A DNA stretch of 64,000 bases, from NCBI GenBank assembly GCA_028532985.1, contig JANCIK010000004.1, forward strand, positions 2,790,001 through 2,854,000, read 5' to 3'. Positions 25,101 through 36,868 of the stretch are shown piece after piece. A model generated the notes under the pieces. That model searched no databases and was not told where the DNA came from. It saw only the letters and a program-made list of their open reading frames with translations. The position numbers and the translations under genes were made by a program. Position 1 is the first letter of the stretch, and every line of letters begins with the position of its first letter. The DNA comes from Stropharia rugosoannulata. Its lineage: Eukaryota > Basidiomycota > Agaricomycetes > Agaricales > Strophariaceae.

Positions 25101-25441
25101 CTGGTATCATACTCTGTCCAGGAGTAGCTATCGAGATTGTCCCCTTGGTCGCAGGCATGGCGCACCCCTAAGTATAGTGCACTCGTTAGCCCTCCCCCCA
25201 AGGCGCATGTGAACGTAATGGACATTCACTCACTCGTAACAGACTGATAGTCCTGCGTTCCGAACCACATAAGACCAGCCATAAGCGACTCGGGAATCCT
25301 CGGCCTCAGACCAAAGTACAGGTTGGGCCTGTATGCGCCCCATAGTAAGGTGCTATTAAGTTCGTTCGCCGTCGAAAGCGATTCCGAGACCACGGCCGGC
25401 GTTAACGACAACACCAAGCCGACCCAAGCTAGCTGCATCAT
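22186..25441 (-). CDS. Mannosyl-oligosaccharide glucosidase (ER glucosidase I, GH63)
   Basis: Removes the terminal alpha-1,2-glucose from Glc3Man9GlcNAc2 on new glycoproteins in the ER. Sixteen exons: 25441-25234, 25167-24970, 24911-24826, 24773-24701, 24648-24532, 24487-24269, 24208-23878, 23829-23779, 23725-23635, 23584-23014, 22963-22907, 22854-22607, 22553-22464, 22411-22347, 22300-22263, 22208-22186. They give 821 residues, the normal family length, with no lesion. A signal peptide ([19 protein letters not shown]) is followed by [35 protein letters not shown] and [12 protein letters not shown], then [51 protein letters not shown] and, near the end, GYVWEQYD. The last two junctions, which give the ending ILSEKYY, rest on similarity to other glucosidases I. 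Confidence 0.95.
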
Positions 25442-26554
25442 GCAGAGGGCTGTAATTCTTCAGACGTCGTTTTAAAGGTGAATGGTGAAAGGGTATATTC
25501 CGAAGTATGTGTATGGCCACCAGTTCCACGGTCGGTCGAGCTCATCGCGAACGCGACGTGGCGAGAGACGGTCATGTGCCGCTTCATATTGCCGCGGTAA
25601 CTAACGTTAGTACGTCATTGTATCTCCTCCGTCAGGACTTCCAATACGATAGTGAGAAATTTTAGTAGCAAACGGGAATCGTAAACAATCCAAGAGCCTG
25701 TGTTATTACTATACAGCATTAATTTAAGAATACAGCGTCAAGGGTTTTAACGACTAGTGCGGTAGAGGCTTGCATTTCATGTATGTCCGACCGGGGTCTA
25801 TGGGCAATGCGCAGAAAAATCCCTGGTCCTGTAAACGAGAAGCAGGACTACTGTTGGCATATATTCTATCTTCTCTCAATTAAAATATAGGCGCACCTGC
25901 ATTGCTTGAAAGAGGTCTTTCGCATTCATCTTTAACTGTGTAGTAGCAATGACTCTGGTCAACGATAGTAGGCCAGGATGTCAAATTCTCGCTACCTACA
26001 CCTATGCATTCCTTGCCTCCGTCTCTACACAGCTCAGATACTTCGCTCTCTCTTTCACTGTCAAATGTGTATTCTTTATTAGGTTGGTGCTGCGTTCATG
26101 GATGAGCATTTGAGGTACATCAAGGGCCGTTGAAGCGCAGAACTCTTCACCTTTATAAATGCTTTGAGTACATCTTCTTGCTGGATTGTTGGTTTTGACA
26201 TGTTTCTTTTTAAAGCTAGGTAGAAAAGTCCTGAGATGGTATTTCCGATATATAGTGGGTGGATGTTTAGGAGAAGAGAGTACGGCTGGAGTAGAACGTT
26301 ATTTTGAACCGTGATTGAGCCCCGCAAACCGCTATGACGTCATAGGCAGTGTTCTTAATCTGCAAGCGCTTGCTCAGTGCGTGGGCTTTTCATGTCGGCC
26401 ACAGTGTTTATATGTATAGAGACGGCCTCGCACCATTTACAGAAGTTGGTTTGTATAGAAAACGAATATAGAACTCCCCCAGATGATGAATTTAAACTTA
26501 GAAGTATAAGATGAAATAAAGTAGACACCTAGTCTGCCTTTGGTGCAGGGTATT
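25442..26554. other. Intergenic, no gene seen
   Basis: This region contains the upstream part of the glucosidase gene and the downstream part of PDX1. One 82-codon minus frame at 26079-26327 has no recognisable feature and is probably chance. Confidence 0.4.
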
Positions 26555-28177
26555 TTATACACCCCGGGTGGCATAATTTCCTCCCTTTAGGTTAGAATCT
26601 CTGCAGGTAGTGTTATTGTGTATATAAAGAAGAGATATGTTGAACAGACTTACATGGTTAAACCAACCATGGCAGGCCCCAGATTCTCAGATACTTCAGC
26701 CAGCAATTTCGGGTTGTTGAAGTGAGTGACCTATTGAAAAACATTTCAGCAAAAAAATTATTGAAACGGACATCTCTTCAGCTTACAGCTTGTACGATAG
26801 CGCGTGCACGCTTAGCGGGGTCTCCAGACTAATAAATTGGCATTCAAAATTATTACATCAGGATGAGTACTTTCATATGATAAACTTACATGGAAGATGC
26901 CAGAACCAACGAAAACTATCGAAATCATCAGAAAATTTTATATTATAATGAGGTTTGGCCGTACCTCCATCACATCCAAGTTGCATCATAAGCGCAGCAT
27001 CAGCTAAAAAAGTACGGACTTTGTTACTGGGGACATCGAAGCTAATTTGGCACTGAGACGCACCTGGAGTTGCAACACCGCCAGCTGCAAAGTTCACCAC
27101 CGGGAGCCTCTTTAGTCTGGCAGTTTCCTTGAGAAGATGGAAAGGAGCCCCAATCTGCTTGGCAAATAGGTAAAGTTCCTCCTCGTCCATTACGCTTGCC
27201 TGCCTGATTTGGCTCATGACGGCACGCTGGTGGCGAACGGCCTCAACAACGTTTCCGGTACCAGCCTCACCTTTGGTACGAATCATGGCAGCACCCTCTG
27301 AAATGCGGCGCAGAGCCTCTCCGAGGTCGCGTGCGCCGCAAACGAAGGGAACCTTGAATGGATGCTTGTTGATGTGGTATTGGTCGTCGGCAGGGGTAAG
27401 AACTTCGGATTCATCTATATAGTCGACGCCAATGGCTTGCAGAATCTGAATGTATTTCAATAACCAGGTTATAATATTTGTAGCATCTGATGACTGCTCA
27501 CCTGAGCCTCTACAAAGTGCCCGATACGAGCCTTCGCCATTACAGGGATGGTAACCGCATCGACAATAGACTTGATCATCTCCGGATCACTCTAATCACA
27601 GTGATGTACCTTGGATTAGATAACGCCAAGAAGCGAAAAATTAGCATACCATTCGGGCAACACCACCTGGCAGGAACAGATTGGAGTTCTAAACTTGTAT
27701 CGAAAAGTAGTGCAAAGCAGTCTCACCTTCTGCTCTAATGTCAGCGGGGACACGTTCTAGGGCCATTACTGCACATGCTCCGGCTTCCTCAGCAATACGG
27801 GCCTAGGATGCGGCATGAGGCCATGGCTGGAGCAGAGATAGGGATTAGAGCTTACCTGTTCAGCGTTAACAACATCCATGATCACTCCTCCCTACTTTCA
27901 ATTAGCCCGACGGCCTGAATACTAGAATACGGACATACTTTGAGCATCTGCGCCAAACCGGACTTAACCTGTCGTGCGATCAGAGTGTCGAGTGAGTCGA
28001 GGGATGCGGCATGAAACAAGAGGAAGCGCGTACACCGAACGTTCCAAGGTTACTACTTCCATCGCGCTGCGTAACTCCAACGCGAGCGGGAGCCGTGCTG
28101 GGAGTCGCAGCGCTTCCCGCTCCCTGGGGAATGGGAGGGGACTGCAGAGAAGAGGGACCGTTGGCGGGGGTGGACAT
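26555..28177 (-). CDS. PDX1: Pyridoxal 5'-phosphate synthase, PDX1/SNZ subunit
   Basis: Makes vitamin B6 from ribose 5-phosphate, glyceraldehyde 3-phosphate and ammonia supplied by the PDX2/SNO glutaminase. Twelve exons: 28177-28034, 27968-27939, 27891-27856, 27802-27727, 27666-27650, 27591-27502, 27445-27064, 27003-26965, 26915-26890, 26828-26787, 26730-26654, 26600-26555, for 334 residues. One exon is only 17 nt. After a Pro/Ser-rich leader come [51 protein letters not shown] and [15 protein letters not shown] (with the catalytic lysine region). Then follow [30 protein letters not shown], the loop [16 protein letters not shown] and GVFVGSGIF. The protein ends in a basic YATRGV-type tail. 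It is divergent from the aldehyde dehydrogenase gene. Confidence 0.95.
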
Positions 28178-29192
28178 CGTACAGTATAGATTGCTTGAAA
28201 AAAATCTGGGGATTTGCGAAGGTGATTGGGCGATTAAATATGACTCGGATGCAATTCTGACTCGCAGAGTTGCCAATGCTTGGAGTCGCCTGGGTGAGCT
28301 TTGGATTACAGATCGATCCGGAACGGAGGAACGGACGGCCGAAGCCCTAACCATATTATTTTTGTAACTTGCCTCTTTTGTCAACTTGCACTCTCCACCT
28401 CCTTCGTCCCTGTGCTAGTGCCCAGCGCCATGCCTATGATATTTGTAAGAACGCCCATTAATTCTTCTAAGCGCCACTCAAACATAACAACAAATTTAAT
28501 TAGATGCATGCATTCTGTACTGCGATCACCAGTCTTTCTCTCACAGAGTGACAGAGACGACATGATGAGAACGGTTAGAAGAGCTGGTGACCAGGCCGAA
28601 CATTCGTAACAGCACTTTCTAGAAATTCACCTCGGTTTGAACTTTGGATGGAACCGCATTTTTACTTGAGTGCCCCTACGCCAGCGCGAGTGCCCACTTA
28701 AAATCCGTTGTTGGTCCCGTTCTCGCGATACCTGGTATGATCCATGTATGTCCCGTTCCTCCTATGGGTTTAGTAAACCTTTCCATGATAGTTGGCGTTA
28801 TATACAAGTCATATATACAGGTGCCTCCTGCCTCTTCAGGAAATTGGTGGACCAACGGGTTATCAAAAGCAGAAATAGTCTACACAAGTTTAAGAGGTGT
28901 TGTGAGACTGTCACTAGAACTATGTCAAGGGTTGAAGTAAGAGCGCGAATTTTGCAGAAATTAGCCGTGTGGCCCGGGTGGATAACTTGAGGCCTGAGGC
29001 TGTTTGGCTTCAAAGTTCAAAGTTAAGAAACAAAAAACAAGAACACTCTTGCACAAGTCACGTCATGGAGGTGCATCACGTGTCCAATAATTCGGGCGCG
29101 GCAACAAGTCGTGTGTTGGTTGAATCTGCTCGACACGTTCCAAGTTTAACGCCAACTTCTGACGCCCATCCCTTGTGGGGTTCTCTCCTGCC
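28178..29192. promoter_or_regulatory. Divergent promoter region of PDX1 and the aldehyde dehydrogenase
   Basis: About 1 kb between two divergent start codons. Short overlapping frames have no support. The region should contain both promoters; no shared motif stood out. Confidence 0.4.
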
Positions 29193-31641
29193 ATGGATAC
29201 CCTAATAGACCTCATGAATCACCCTTACCTGACGCTCAGGTTGGGTCAGGGTTCAGACACGAAACGCAACGTTGATGCCGTTTATCCTATCACGATTTTC
29301 TTTGCTTTCGGAATCTATCTAGTTTACCAACGTTACCAGCAAACACATAACAGTCCTATTCCCTTCGACGTACCGACCCCTCAAGTTAGTATGCGCGTCA
29401 TGTATAGATTTATACACCATTAACATCAGTTTCTCTATGTAGGAGGCCGACCCAACATGGCAGGGCCAGCAGCTTACGGACCCACATATTGAAATACATC
29501 TCACAAACCCGGACGTTCTCCCAATGATGGCTGTACCCGACCGCCGCTACATCACGTCGTTCGACCCTTCTACTGGACTCCATCTCGGGACGTACCTTGC
29601 AGACAATGAGGCGGAGATCGAAGCAAAGATTGAAAAGGCCAAGATTGCGCAGAAACAATGGAAAAAGACGACTTTTCAGCAACGTAGGCGCGTTGTGCGC
29701 AGCTTGCTCAAATGGTTGGTCGACCACCAGGAGGTGTGCGCGCGTGTTGCGTGCCGGGACACTGGAAAGACGTGTAAGTTAGAGTTACTGGGCTTCACGT
29801 CTTTTACGCGTACTATTCGATCTAATGCATCATCATGAATAGTGCTTGATGCGGCCTTAGGAGAGATACTGACGACTTGCTCCAAAATGGAGTGGTTGTT
29901 AAACCACGGAGAAGATGCTATAAAGCCAGAGACAAGACATTCCAACCTTATGATGTCCTACAAGAAATCACAAGTCATTTACGAACCGCTGGGTGTAGTT
30001 GCTGGTATCGTATCGTGGAATTATCGTTCGTACTTTTCTTCTCTCGTCTACTCTGATGTTTGCTTACTGTGTCGCTCAAAGCTCTGCACAACGCGTGGTC
30101 CCCTATTCTTGCTGCTATCTTCTCCGGTAACGGAATCGTACTTAAGTGCTCCGAACATGTTATTTGGTCTACCACTTGGTTTGTTGGCGCAATTAAAAAA
30201 TGCCTAAGGGCCTGTGGGCATGATCCCGAGCTCATTCAGGTCGTATGCTGCTACCCAGAACAAGCTGATGCTCTTACACGTTCTCCTGATATCAAACACA
30301 TAACCTTTATTGGCTCTGAAAATGTTGGGCGAAAGGTAAATATAGCTTCCATGGTATGTGTGCTTAGGCTGAATTTTTATTAGGTCGCTATGGCTGCCAC
30401 TGAACACTTGACACCTGTAACGCTTGAACTCGGAGGGAAGGACCCAGCAGTTATTCTCCCAGGAACAGACCTAAACAAATGGGCGTCTTTATGGATGCGC
30501 GGTGTATAGTGAGTTTTAGAATGTTAGAATCTGGGTAGGATTATGCTCATAGATGCCAGTCAAAACATGGGTCAGAACTGCATCGGAATCGAGCGTCTCA
30601 TTGTCCACGCGGATCAGTACGACGATCTATACACTATATTCTCGGAGCGTGTCGAGAAAATGCGCGTCGGCTCAGTAATGGCTCCCGGTCAGGCTGGATA
30701 CGTTCTCACAGTCGACGGGGGCTCTATGATCAATGCAGACCGCTTCCGTGGCCTGGAGAAGCTTATACATGATGCAAGTGACGGCAATGCCTACGTTGTT
30801 GGTGGCGAACAATATGAACATAAACATCAAGAATATGGTTATTACTTCCAGCCGACGGTGGTTGGTCCAGTTGACGCATCTATGGACATTGCTAAAGAAG
30901 AACGTGCGTGTATTCGCGTATGCGTCGTTTGGCTTATTGACTCTAAAATATAATAACAGTCTTTGCCCCCGTTGCTCTGCTCATGCCTTATGAGACCGTA
31001 GAGGAGGCCATTGAAATTGCTAACGGAACCAAGTTCGGGCTCGGAGCTAGTGTATTTGGCCCTGATCAAGAAGATTGCCTGAAAGTCGCCAAGCGCCTGG
31101 AATGCGGCATGGTGTCGATTAACGACTTTGGCGTTTTCTATGTAAGCTAACTTTTTCCTTTTTGCATGGTATTTGACTAATTCTAAATTTTCTTCATCCA
31201 GATTAAGTTGGTTTGATATATTTATTCATGCTGGATACAATACTGACTTTTCTTCAAAGCCAAGATCTTCCTTTCGGAGGTTTCAAAGCTAGTGGTTACG
31301 GTCGTTTCGGTAAGATATCTATACGTCTGTCGCAACATGCATCGTTGACCAGGTCATAGGTGGACCCGAAGGCCTGCGCTCGTTGACAAACCCCAAGGCG
31401 TTGATTTATGACAGATGGCCGTCTTTGATCCAAACTAGCATTCCCAAGGTCCTGGACTATCCTCTACGCTCCCTCTATAACTCTTGGTCAGTCTTTCTAC
31501 AAATGCCTTGTCACCGAGTGACCTTACCAATTATTTCATTTCAGGGACTTCACCAGCAACCTTGTTCGGTTCTTGTATGGCTACGGCTGGCGCACTAGGA
31601 TCGCTGGGCTAACTGGTGTGATGAGTGCTGCGCGCAAGTAA
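29193..31641 (+). CDS. Membrane-anchored aldehyde dehydrogenase, MSC7 type
   Basis: NAD(P)-dependent aldehyde oxidation; the fungal MSC7 branch is ER-associated. Eleven exons: 29193-29384, 29443-29773, 29843-30025, 30082-30335, 30384-30508, 30560-30903, 30960-31141, 31202-31206, 31260-31309, 31360-31486, 31545-31641, for 629 residues. An N-terminal membrane helix ([16 protein letters not shown]) precedes the enzyme domain. Cofactor and catalytic elements are [31 protein letters not shown] (general base Glu335) and [11 protein letters not shown] (nucleophile Cys369). Further conserved sequence is [18 protein letters not shown] and [19 protein letters not shown]. The start is the first ATG, in CCATGG context. 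A 5-nt exon is required near the end (separate entry). Confidence 0.93.
31202..31206 (+). other. 5-nt microexon (ATTAA) of the aldehyde dehydrogenase gene
   Basis: Flanked by acceptor CATCCAG and donor GTTGGT. The exon before ends in phase 0 with Phe-Tyr, and the exon after begins C CAA GAT. ATT AA|C yields Ile-Asn and the conserved FYINQDLPFGG. Joining without it shifts the frame and destroys the family's LPFGG motif. Confidence 0.8.
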
Positions 31642-32537
31642 ACTGACTTGTGGAACATTTACCAATTATGTTATGTATAACGCTTCATACTCAAAATATC
31701 TCTGGTGCTATGTTCATTCTATATACCTCGTCTACTTTTGTCTTCTGCTGTAATGAAATCATACCCATATCTTGGCCAATGGCTTCGGTAGTGTTACCTT
31801 CTTTGGGCACTCAAGTTGAGGATGTAGGATGTTCTAGGCTCCTTTGAGCAACCTGTAGAATAGCCCCTGGTAGCTTCTCTTAGTCTCTATTCAAGTCAAT
31901 ATTTCGGTGCGTTATACATGCAGCTCTCTGCGGACAGATCACTTAAATCTCTACTCTATTTGTCATAGAATTGGCGCTCGGCAACGTCGCGGATCAATGT
32001 GATGGGCGTTAATCTAATCGATAGTTACTGTACTTATGGACATTGAAAAGCCACGGAGACCCCTACGCCGAAATTTGACAAATTCAGTCAAATTGATGTC
32101 TAACATGTCTGACGTCTACTCTACTTATGAGCATAGGGCCTGCGCAGACCTTGTGCCTTGGACGACAGACGTATAAAATCAATGTAAAAAACATTTCGTA
32201 GAGAAGGAACCCCTAAACCCGTAGTCATTTCAGATTGTGATAATTTATTGGACACATGAGTGTAGCGAGGGAGCTCATAGGACTAAACCCGTTATTGTTA
32301 TGGGGGAGACACAGCGAGGCACTATCGATTACAGATTACAGCAGAAACCAACTTTAATTACTCAGTACTCATTCATTATTGACATACTAGAAGAACTTTA
32401 TAGCTGGCAAGTAGCTCGCTGCATGCAAAAAGTGTCGTGGTCCTGAAATTTAGTGACGTTATCTTGGGCATAGCAGTACCACGCTCAAGTATTGATGAGA
32501 CCGTTAATCGACCATTTCTCTTAAGGCCCAAGGTTTG
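31642..32537. other. Intergenic, no gene seen
   Basis: 3' flank of the aldehyde dehydrogenase up to the left boundary of the giant element. Only short frames occur. Confidence 0.4.
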
Positions 32538-32545
32538 TAGAGTAT
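32538..32545. repeat. Left copy of proposed 8-bp target site duplication
   Basis: TAGAGTAT immediately precedes the left terminal repeat region. An identical octamer immediately follows the right end at 59026-59033. Confidence 0.55.
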
Positions 32546-32556
32546 TTTGTAGGCCG

Positions 32557-32570
32557 CCAGCGGACATAAT
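32557..32570. repeat. Left terminal inverted repeat core
   Basis: CCAGCGGACATAAT, read inward. The reverse complement of 59003-59016 is CCAGCGGACAAAAT. Confidence 0.65.
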
Positions 32571-32579
32571 ATATTTCGT

Positions 32580-32840
32580 CTTCGGGATTTCAATTTCGGC
32601 TTCAGAAAATTGACTTTAACTTCGGCAGCACGGACTTCAACTTCGGCAGCACTGATTTCAACTTCAGTTTGACAGTTTCAACTTCAGTTTGACAGCTTCA
32701 ACTTCAGTTTGACAGTTTCAACTTCGGCTAGTGCTAATTTTAACTTGAGTTTGACAGCTTGACTTCGGCAACTCCATTTCAACTTCGGGTTGACAGCTTC
32801 AACTTCGGCTGTGCTAATTTTAACTTCGGCTAAACCTCGG
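32580..32840. repeat. Left subterminal repeat array (TTCAACTTCGG-like)
   Basis: Roughly a dozen imperfect units with the core TTTCAACTTCGG or TTCAACTTCAG, spaced by about 15-25 bp, including several TTTGACAG spacers. The same units occur in opposite orientation at 58.85-58.99 kb. Such arrays usually serve as transposase-binding sites. Confidence 0.8.
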
Positions 32841-33233
32841 CACTGGTCGAAGTGCTTCTCTTTTTATCGAAGCTGCAAAGCTGGAAGAGACCAAGTAAGG
32901 CCCAGTCAGTGACTACAGCTACTCAAACCCGTGTGATATACTCTACAAAGTGTATGTAACAACGTCCCCATAAATATAAGTGTTAAATAGATGGCACCTT
33001 ACATTTGCCTTGCATGCCTGGAGAGACAAAGTAAGGGATGGTCAAGCCCGGTGACTGAGTTGAAGATGCAAAGCGTGCTGGATCAATAAAAGCTTGATAA
33101 AGAAAGTAAATAAGACAGCCCATAAATTTGTTAGAAAACAAGTCAGGGACTTGCAGTCACAAGGTACAGAGACACGGCCTTATGTCGCAGACCTGAAGAA
33201 ACCGAATGGGGTCGGGTAGTAGGATGTTCTCAA

Positions 33234-33240
33234 TATATAA
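33234..33240 (+). promoter_or_regulatory. TATA box of the integrase-core gene
   Basis: TATATAA lies 110 bp upstream of the proposed start codon, with a pyrimidine-rich stretch between. Confidence 0.5.
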
Positions 33241-33349
33241 ACCTAGACTCTCAGACGTTTTATACCCAGGCTTATTTTTCAGAAAACATCTTCTGTATCC
33301 CCTTGCACCCTGATATCCGCTATCTCTCGCTTTCATTTAAATTTCACAT

Positions 33350-35151
33350 ATGTCCCTTGTTCAGCACAATCTTCAAGTCCGATTTCAAGAGCTAGGGCGC
33401 ACAGTGGATATAGCCCTCCAGACGCAGTTAGGTGACGCTGCCAGGCTAAATGAATGTAAAAGGCAATGTTTACAGTTTCTTGGCCTCTTGCAAGCGGTAA
33501 GAACTTACATCTACATTAATATAAATTTATAATGTTGCTGAATGCATCAAAGAATCCATCCGGGTTGTCGCTAAATGATATCAATACCATGACATCTAGT
33601 GTCGAGTGTATGGTCACCGCTTTAGAGCAAGGCGTCACATCATCCCGAGACCCTCCCGATAGACCTTCTTTGCCACTTGGTGGAACGGTTTCTTCTAATG
33701 GTCAAGTTGGACGTCCCTCTATTGACATTCGTCCAGAGGACCTTGAGCTGCTCGCTAGGGGCCGCACAACTCTCACAGCAATCGCTGAAATATATAATTG
33801 CAATGCAAGAACAATTAGGCGCCGTCTCCTGGACTATGGTCTTTCTGAGCCGGGACCACCTGTCTACACCCCACAAATACAACCTAATGGAGAAGTACGC
33901 CGTGTTTACTCTGCCGGAAGATCCAGTAATCTTTCCCTTCTAACTGATGATGAACTTGATGAAATTATGCTCCGCATTTATGAGCAATTTCCATCGTTTG
34001 GGAGAAGGATGATTGATGGCTATTTTATGTCTCTTCAGGAAAGGGTACCCAGACGTCGAATTCAAGAATCATACCATAGAGTTATTGGCCCTCCTGTTGG
34101 TACTTTTGGTAACCGGCGCATTCAACGCCGTGTCTATTCTGTCCAGGGACCAAATTCATTATGGCATCATGACGGGCAGCATGGTAAGGTTTGATACCTG
34201 TTGATGAATATAATGACCCATACTATTAATTAGGTCTAATACGCTGGAAGATTGTGATACATGCCTTTATTGATGGATATTCTCGCTTTCTTGTTGGAAT
34301 AAAGGCCAGTAACAACAACCAAGCTGCGACAGTGCTTGAGCTTTTTGAAGCAATTGTTGAGACGTTTGGCTATCCAAGTAGAGTGCGTGGCAACCATGGG
34401 ACAGAGAATTTGTTGGTTGCTGGAGTGATGGAGCAGATCCGAGGCGAAGGATGCGGATCATATATATGGGGAAAGTAAGTATCACAAATGAACTCAAGGA
34501 CGTGCTATTTACTCACTTGCAGTGGTAACTAGAAGTGTTCATAATATTCGCATTGAGCGTCTTTGGGTCGATATAACATCTGGTTTTGGAGCTAAGTGGA
34601 AAACATTTTTTGAAGTCATAGAGGCAAACGACGGACTAGACACAAACTCTGATGCACATATCTGGCTCTTGCATCACCTTTTTCTCCCAGCTATTAACAC
34701 AGATGCTAGGACATGGACGGAAACCTGGAATAATCACACATTAGCCAGACGATCTCAGGAACATAGGTCACCATCCCAAATGTATGTTCAAGGCATGATT
34801 CACCAAGGAGTACGAGGGATCCATGTGCAGCTAGCAGAAGAGGATGTCAGGGATGTTCAAGAGTATGGCATTGACTGGGATGACATTCACCAACCTCGAA
34901 TTCGCCAACACCATGATGTCCATAACCCTATACTAAACGAAGGAGTAGACGATAATCCCTTTGTTATCAATCAGCCTACTCGCCTTTCCCATATTGATGT
35001 TCCAGATACCCGTTGCCCATTCACTCCAGAACAAGTAGCCTTCCTAGATACACAGCTTTCCCGTATTCCTACTTTCCATTTAAAAGACATGAACTCTCGT
35101 CGTTTGACCTGGATAGAGGCTTTAGCAATTGCTACTAATATCTTTAGATAG
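33350..35151 (+). CDS. Integrase core (rve/DDE) domain protein of a eukaryotic transposon, active-site Asp replaced
   Basis: Four exons (33350-33496, 33553-34183, 34234-34474, 34533-35151) give an uninterrupted 545-residue protein. An N-terminal coiled region is followed by a helix-turn-helix-like segment (LTAIAEIYNCNARTIRRRL, about residues 121-139). The integrase core then has WHHDGQH (Asp256), IRWKIVIHAFIDGYSRF, the block YPSRVRGNHGTEN and SVHNIRIERLWVD (Glu348). Related proteins, as I recall them, have RGDHG in the third block; here the codon at 34392-34394 is AAC, so the middle Asp is Asn313. The rest of the protein is preserved, including the C-terminal RSPSQMY block. The protein should cut and join DNA ends if active; the substitution predicts loss of catalysis. 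Confidence 0.85.
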
Positions 35152-36868
35152 TCATTTACTGTATAAATTCTGCAGGGGATGAAGGTTCCTTTTCTTAGAT
35201 GATATGCCGGTTGTGGTAGTAAAGTCAGTCAAGTTTTTAACAGGAAGAACATCAGAGCACACCTGCAAGGCCCAAGACTACTAGTATGCCTGGCGCAGCA
35301 ATGCCGGAAACGGCCTTGGTCTTCTGAGCCTTTTATTGGGGCGACGCGAAGTCAGCCCTGCTAGTGGCAGACGCGTAGTCTATACCACCTGAGTGAGACT
35401 TCTGGACGACGCAAAGTCAATCCGACAGTGCCATTGGGAATGGGAGAGCCTGAGCTTGTGCAAAGGGGAGGTAGCCGACAAGATGGAACACGGGACACAC
35501 GGTAAGTAGCCGGACGTGGCATGCTGTTTCAATCTCAGCTTGAAAACAATTTGTATGTTGCAAGGCCGACATTTTCAAATAAGCGCCCATCACGGAATTT
35601 ACCGAGGAGCAAGCGCTTATTTCCTGGTCAGATCCTCTGTCAAATATATGCTGAAGGCGAACACCTTGGGGAATGAGAAAGCATTTAAATCAATTTATTT
35701 GACAGTGTCTAGAGGCTAATGATATGTATGCTGAGGTTTATCGACTGGCTACTAATAAATTACAGGAGTGATTGCACATTCCTGTCTGTTTCTTGGCTAT
35801 GCTGGATTTGGAACCTGATGTGAGAGGGGTAAAGGCTCCGGAATGAGCCATGTGAATGTCCTTTGACGGGCTTGAGGTGACAGCAGGGCGCATAGAAGCT
35901 GCTATTATTTGATAACCATGTAATGGGCATTACACATGTTCTACGCAGAGAGGTATGGTCTGAATATCGTTACATCCACTGCGCTGCTACTCGCGACTTG
36001 AAAGGAATGGCTATCTTCTGTATCTCTTCATCTGGATCTATGTGTGTCTCTCAAGATACCGCCTCCGACCTTCGGTCATAGGCTGATCTTGCTGAGCCCA
36101 GACGGATCTAAAATGCTGTGTTAACAGCCCGCTGCTCGCTTTATACCTCTTGGAATTCCCACTGAACGACTGGGAAGAAATGTCCATGATATCTTCGGAA
36201 GTGCTATCTTTGTAAGATCATATAGAAATAGTCTTGTTCGTCTTTTTCAAGTAATATTCTGTGTTATAGATCAATGACGGTGAGATTTTAATGCTCCTCC
36301 AGAGGTCATGCCTGTTTAAGAAAGCACGCACCGGGACGGACTTCTGTCTGCAAATAAGAATGAATGACGTTTGTGCGCGTGGCCACCTCGGAAGTGATAG
36401 GAGTCGAATCGGAACCTTGATAATCAGCAAGAAGCAGAACCTATATCCTGGAGTAAGAGCAATCCTACCAAGTCACAACGGATCAAGGTTGAAGTTCACT
36501 GTAAATTCAATGCGTATCAGAGCGTGATTGTCATATGTAGGTACTATAATACATGTGGCGTAACAAACCGAGCCAGAGAACCAAAAGAGAAGCCACGAAC
36601 TAGCGTTGGGGCCAAACTGGAAAAGGGTTAAGGGGGTAGATGGGCGTGCGTAGATCGTAGCTAAAATCGAGACCAAAGATGTGTCAATGGGGGTTATGCA
36701 ATGCAGTCCATACGGTCCATAAGTGTCCAGCAATCCACTGGATTGCGATGATGATGTGCGCGTTTCCGTTCCGGAGACCATATTATGTGCTTGGAGTGCG
36801 GCCGAAGGCGTTTATCTTCCACTGTCTGGCACTTTCAAACATTAGAGTCGGTCGTGTCGGCCGCTTGT
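35152..36868. other. Non-coding stretch inside the giant element, no gene seen
   Basis: Contains the left inverted array of the nested 3.4-kb unit and then sequence with no supported gene. Short opposing frames at 36218-36530 and 36473-36781 include hydrophobic stretches but no recognisable domain. Confidence 0.4.

Noticed and set aside
32612..32630. CTTCGGCAGCAC, identical to part of U6 snRNA
   Set aside because: It is one unit of the subterminal array; none of the other U6 sequence follows.
36400..36480. Possible tRNA on the minus strand (GATTCGACTCC)
   Set aside because: The T-stem does not pair, and the expected acceptor stem ends are not complementary.
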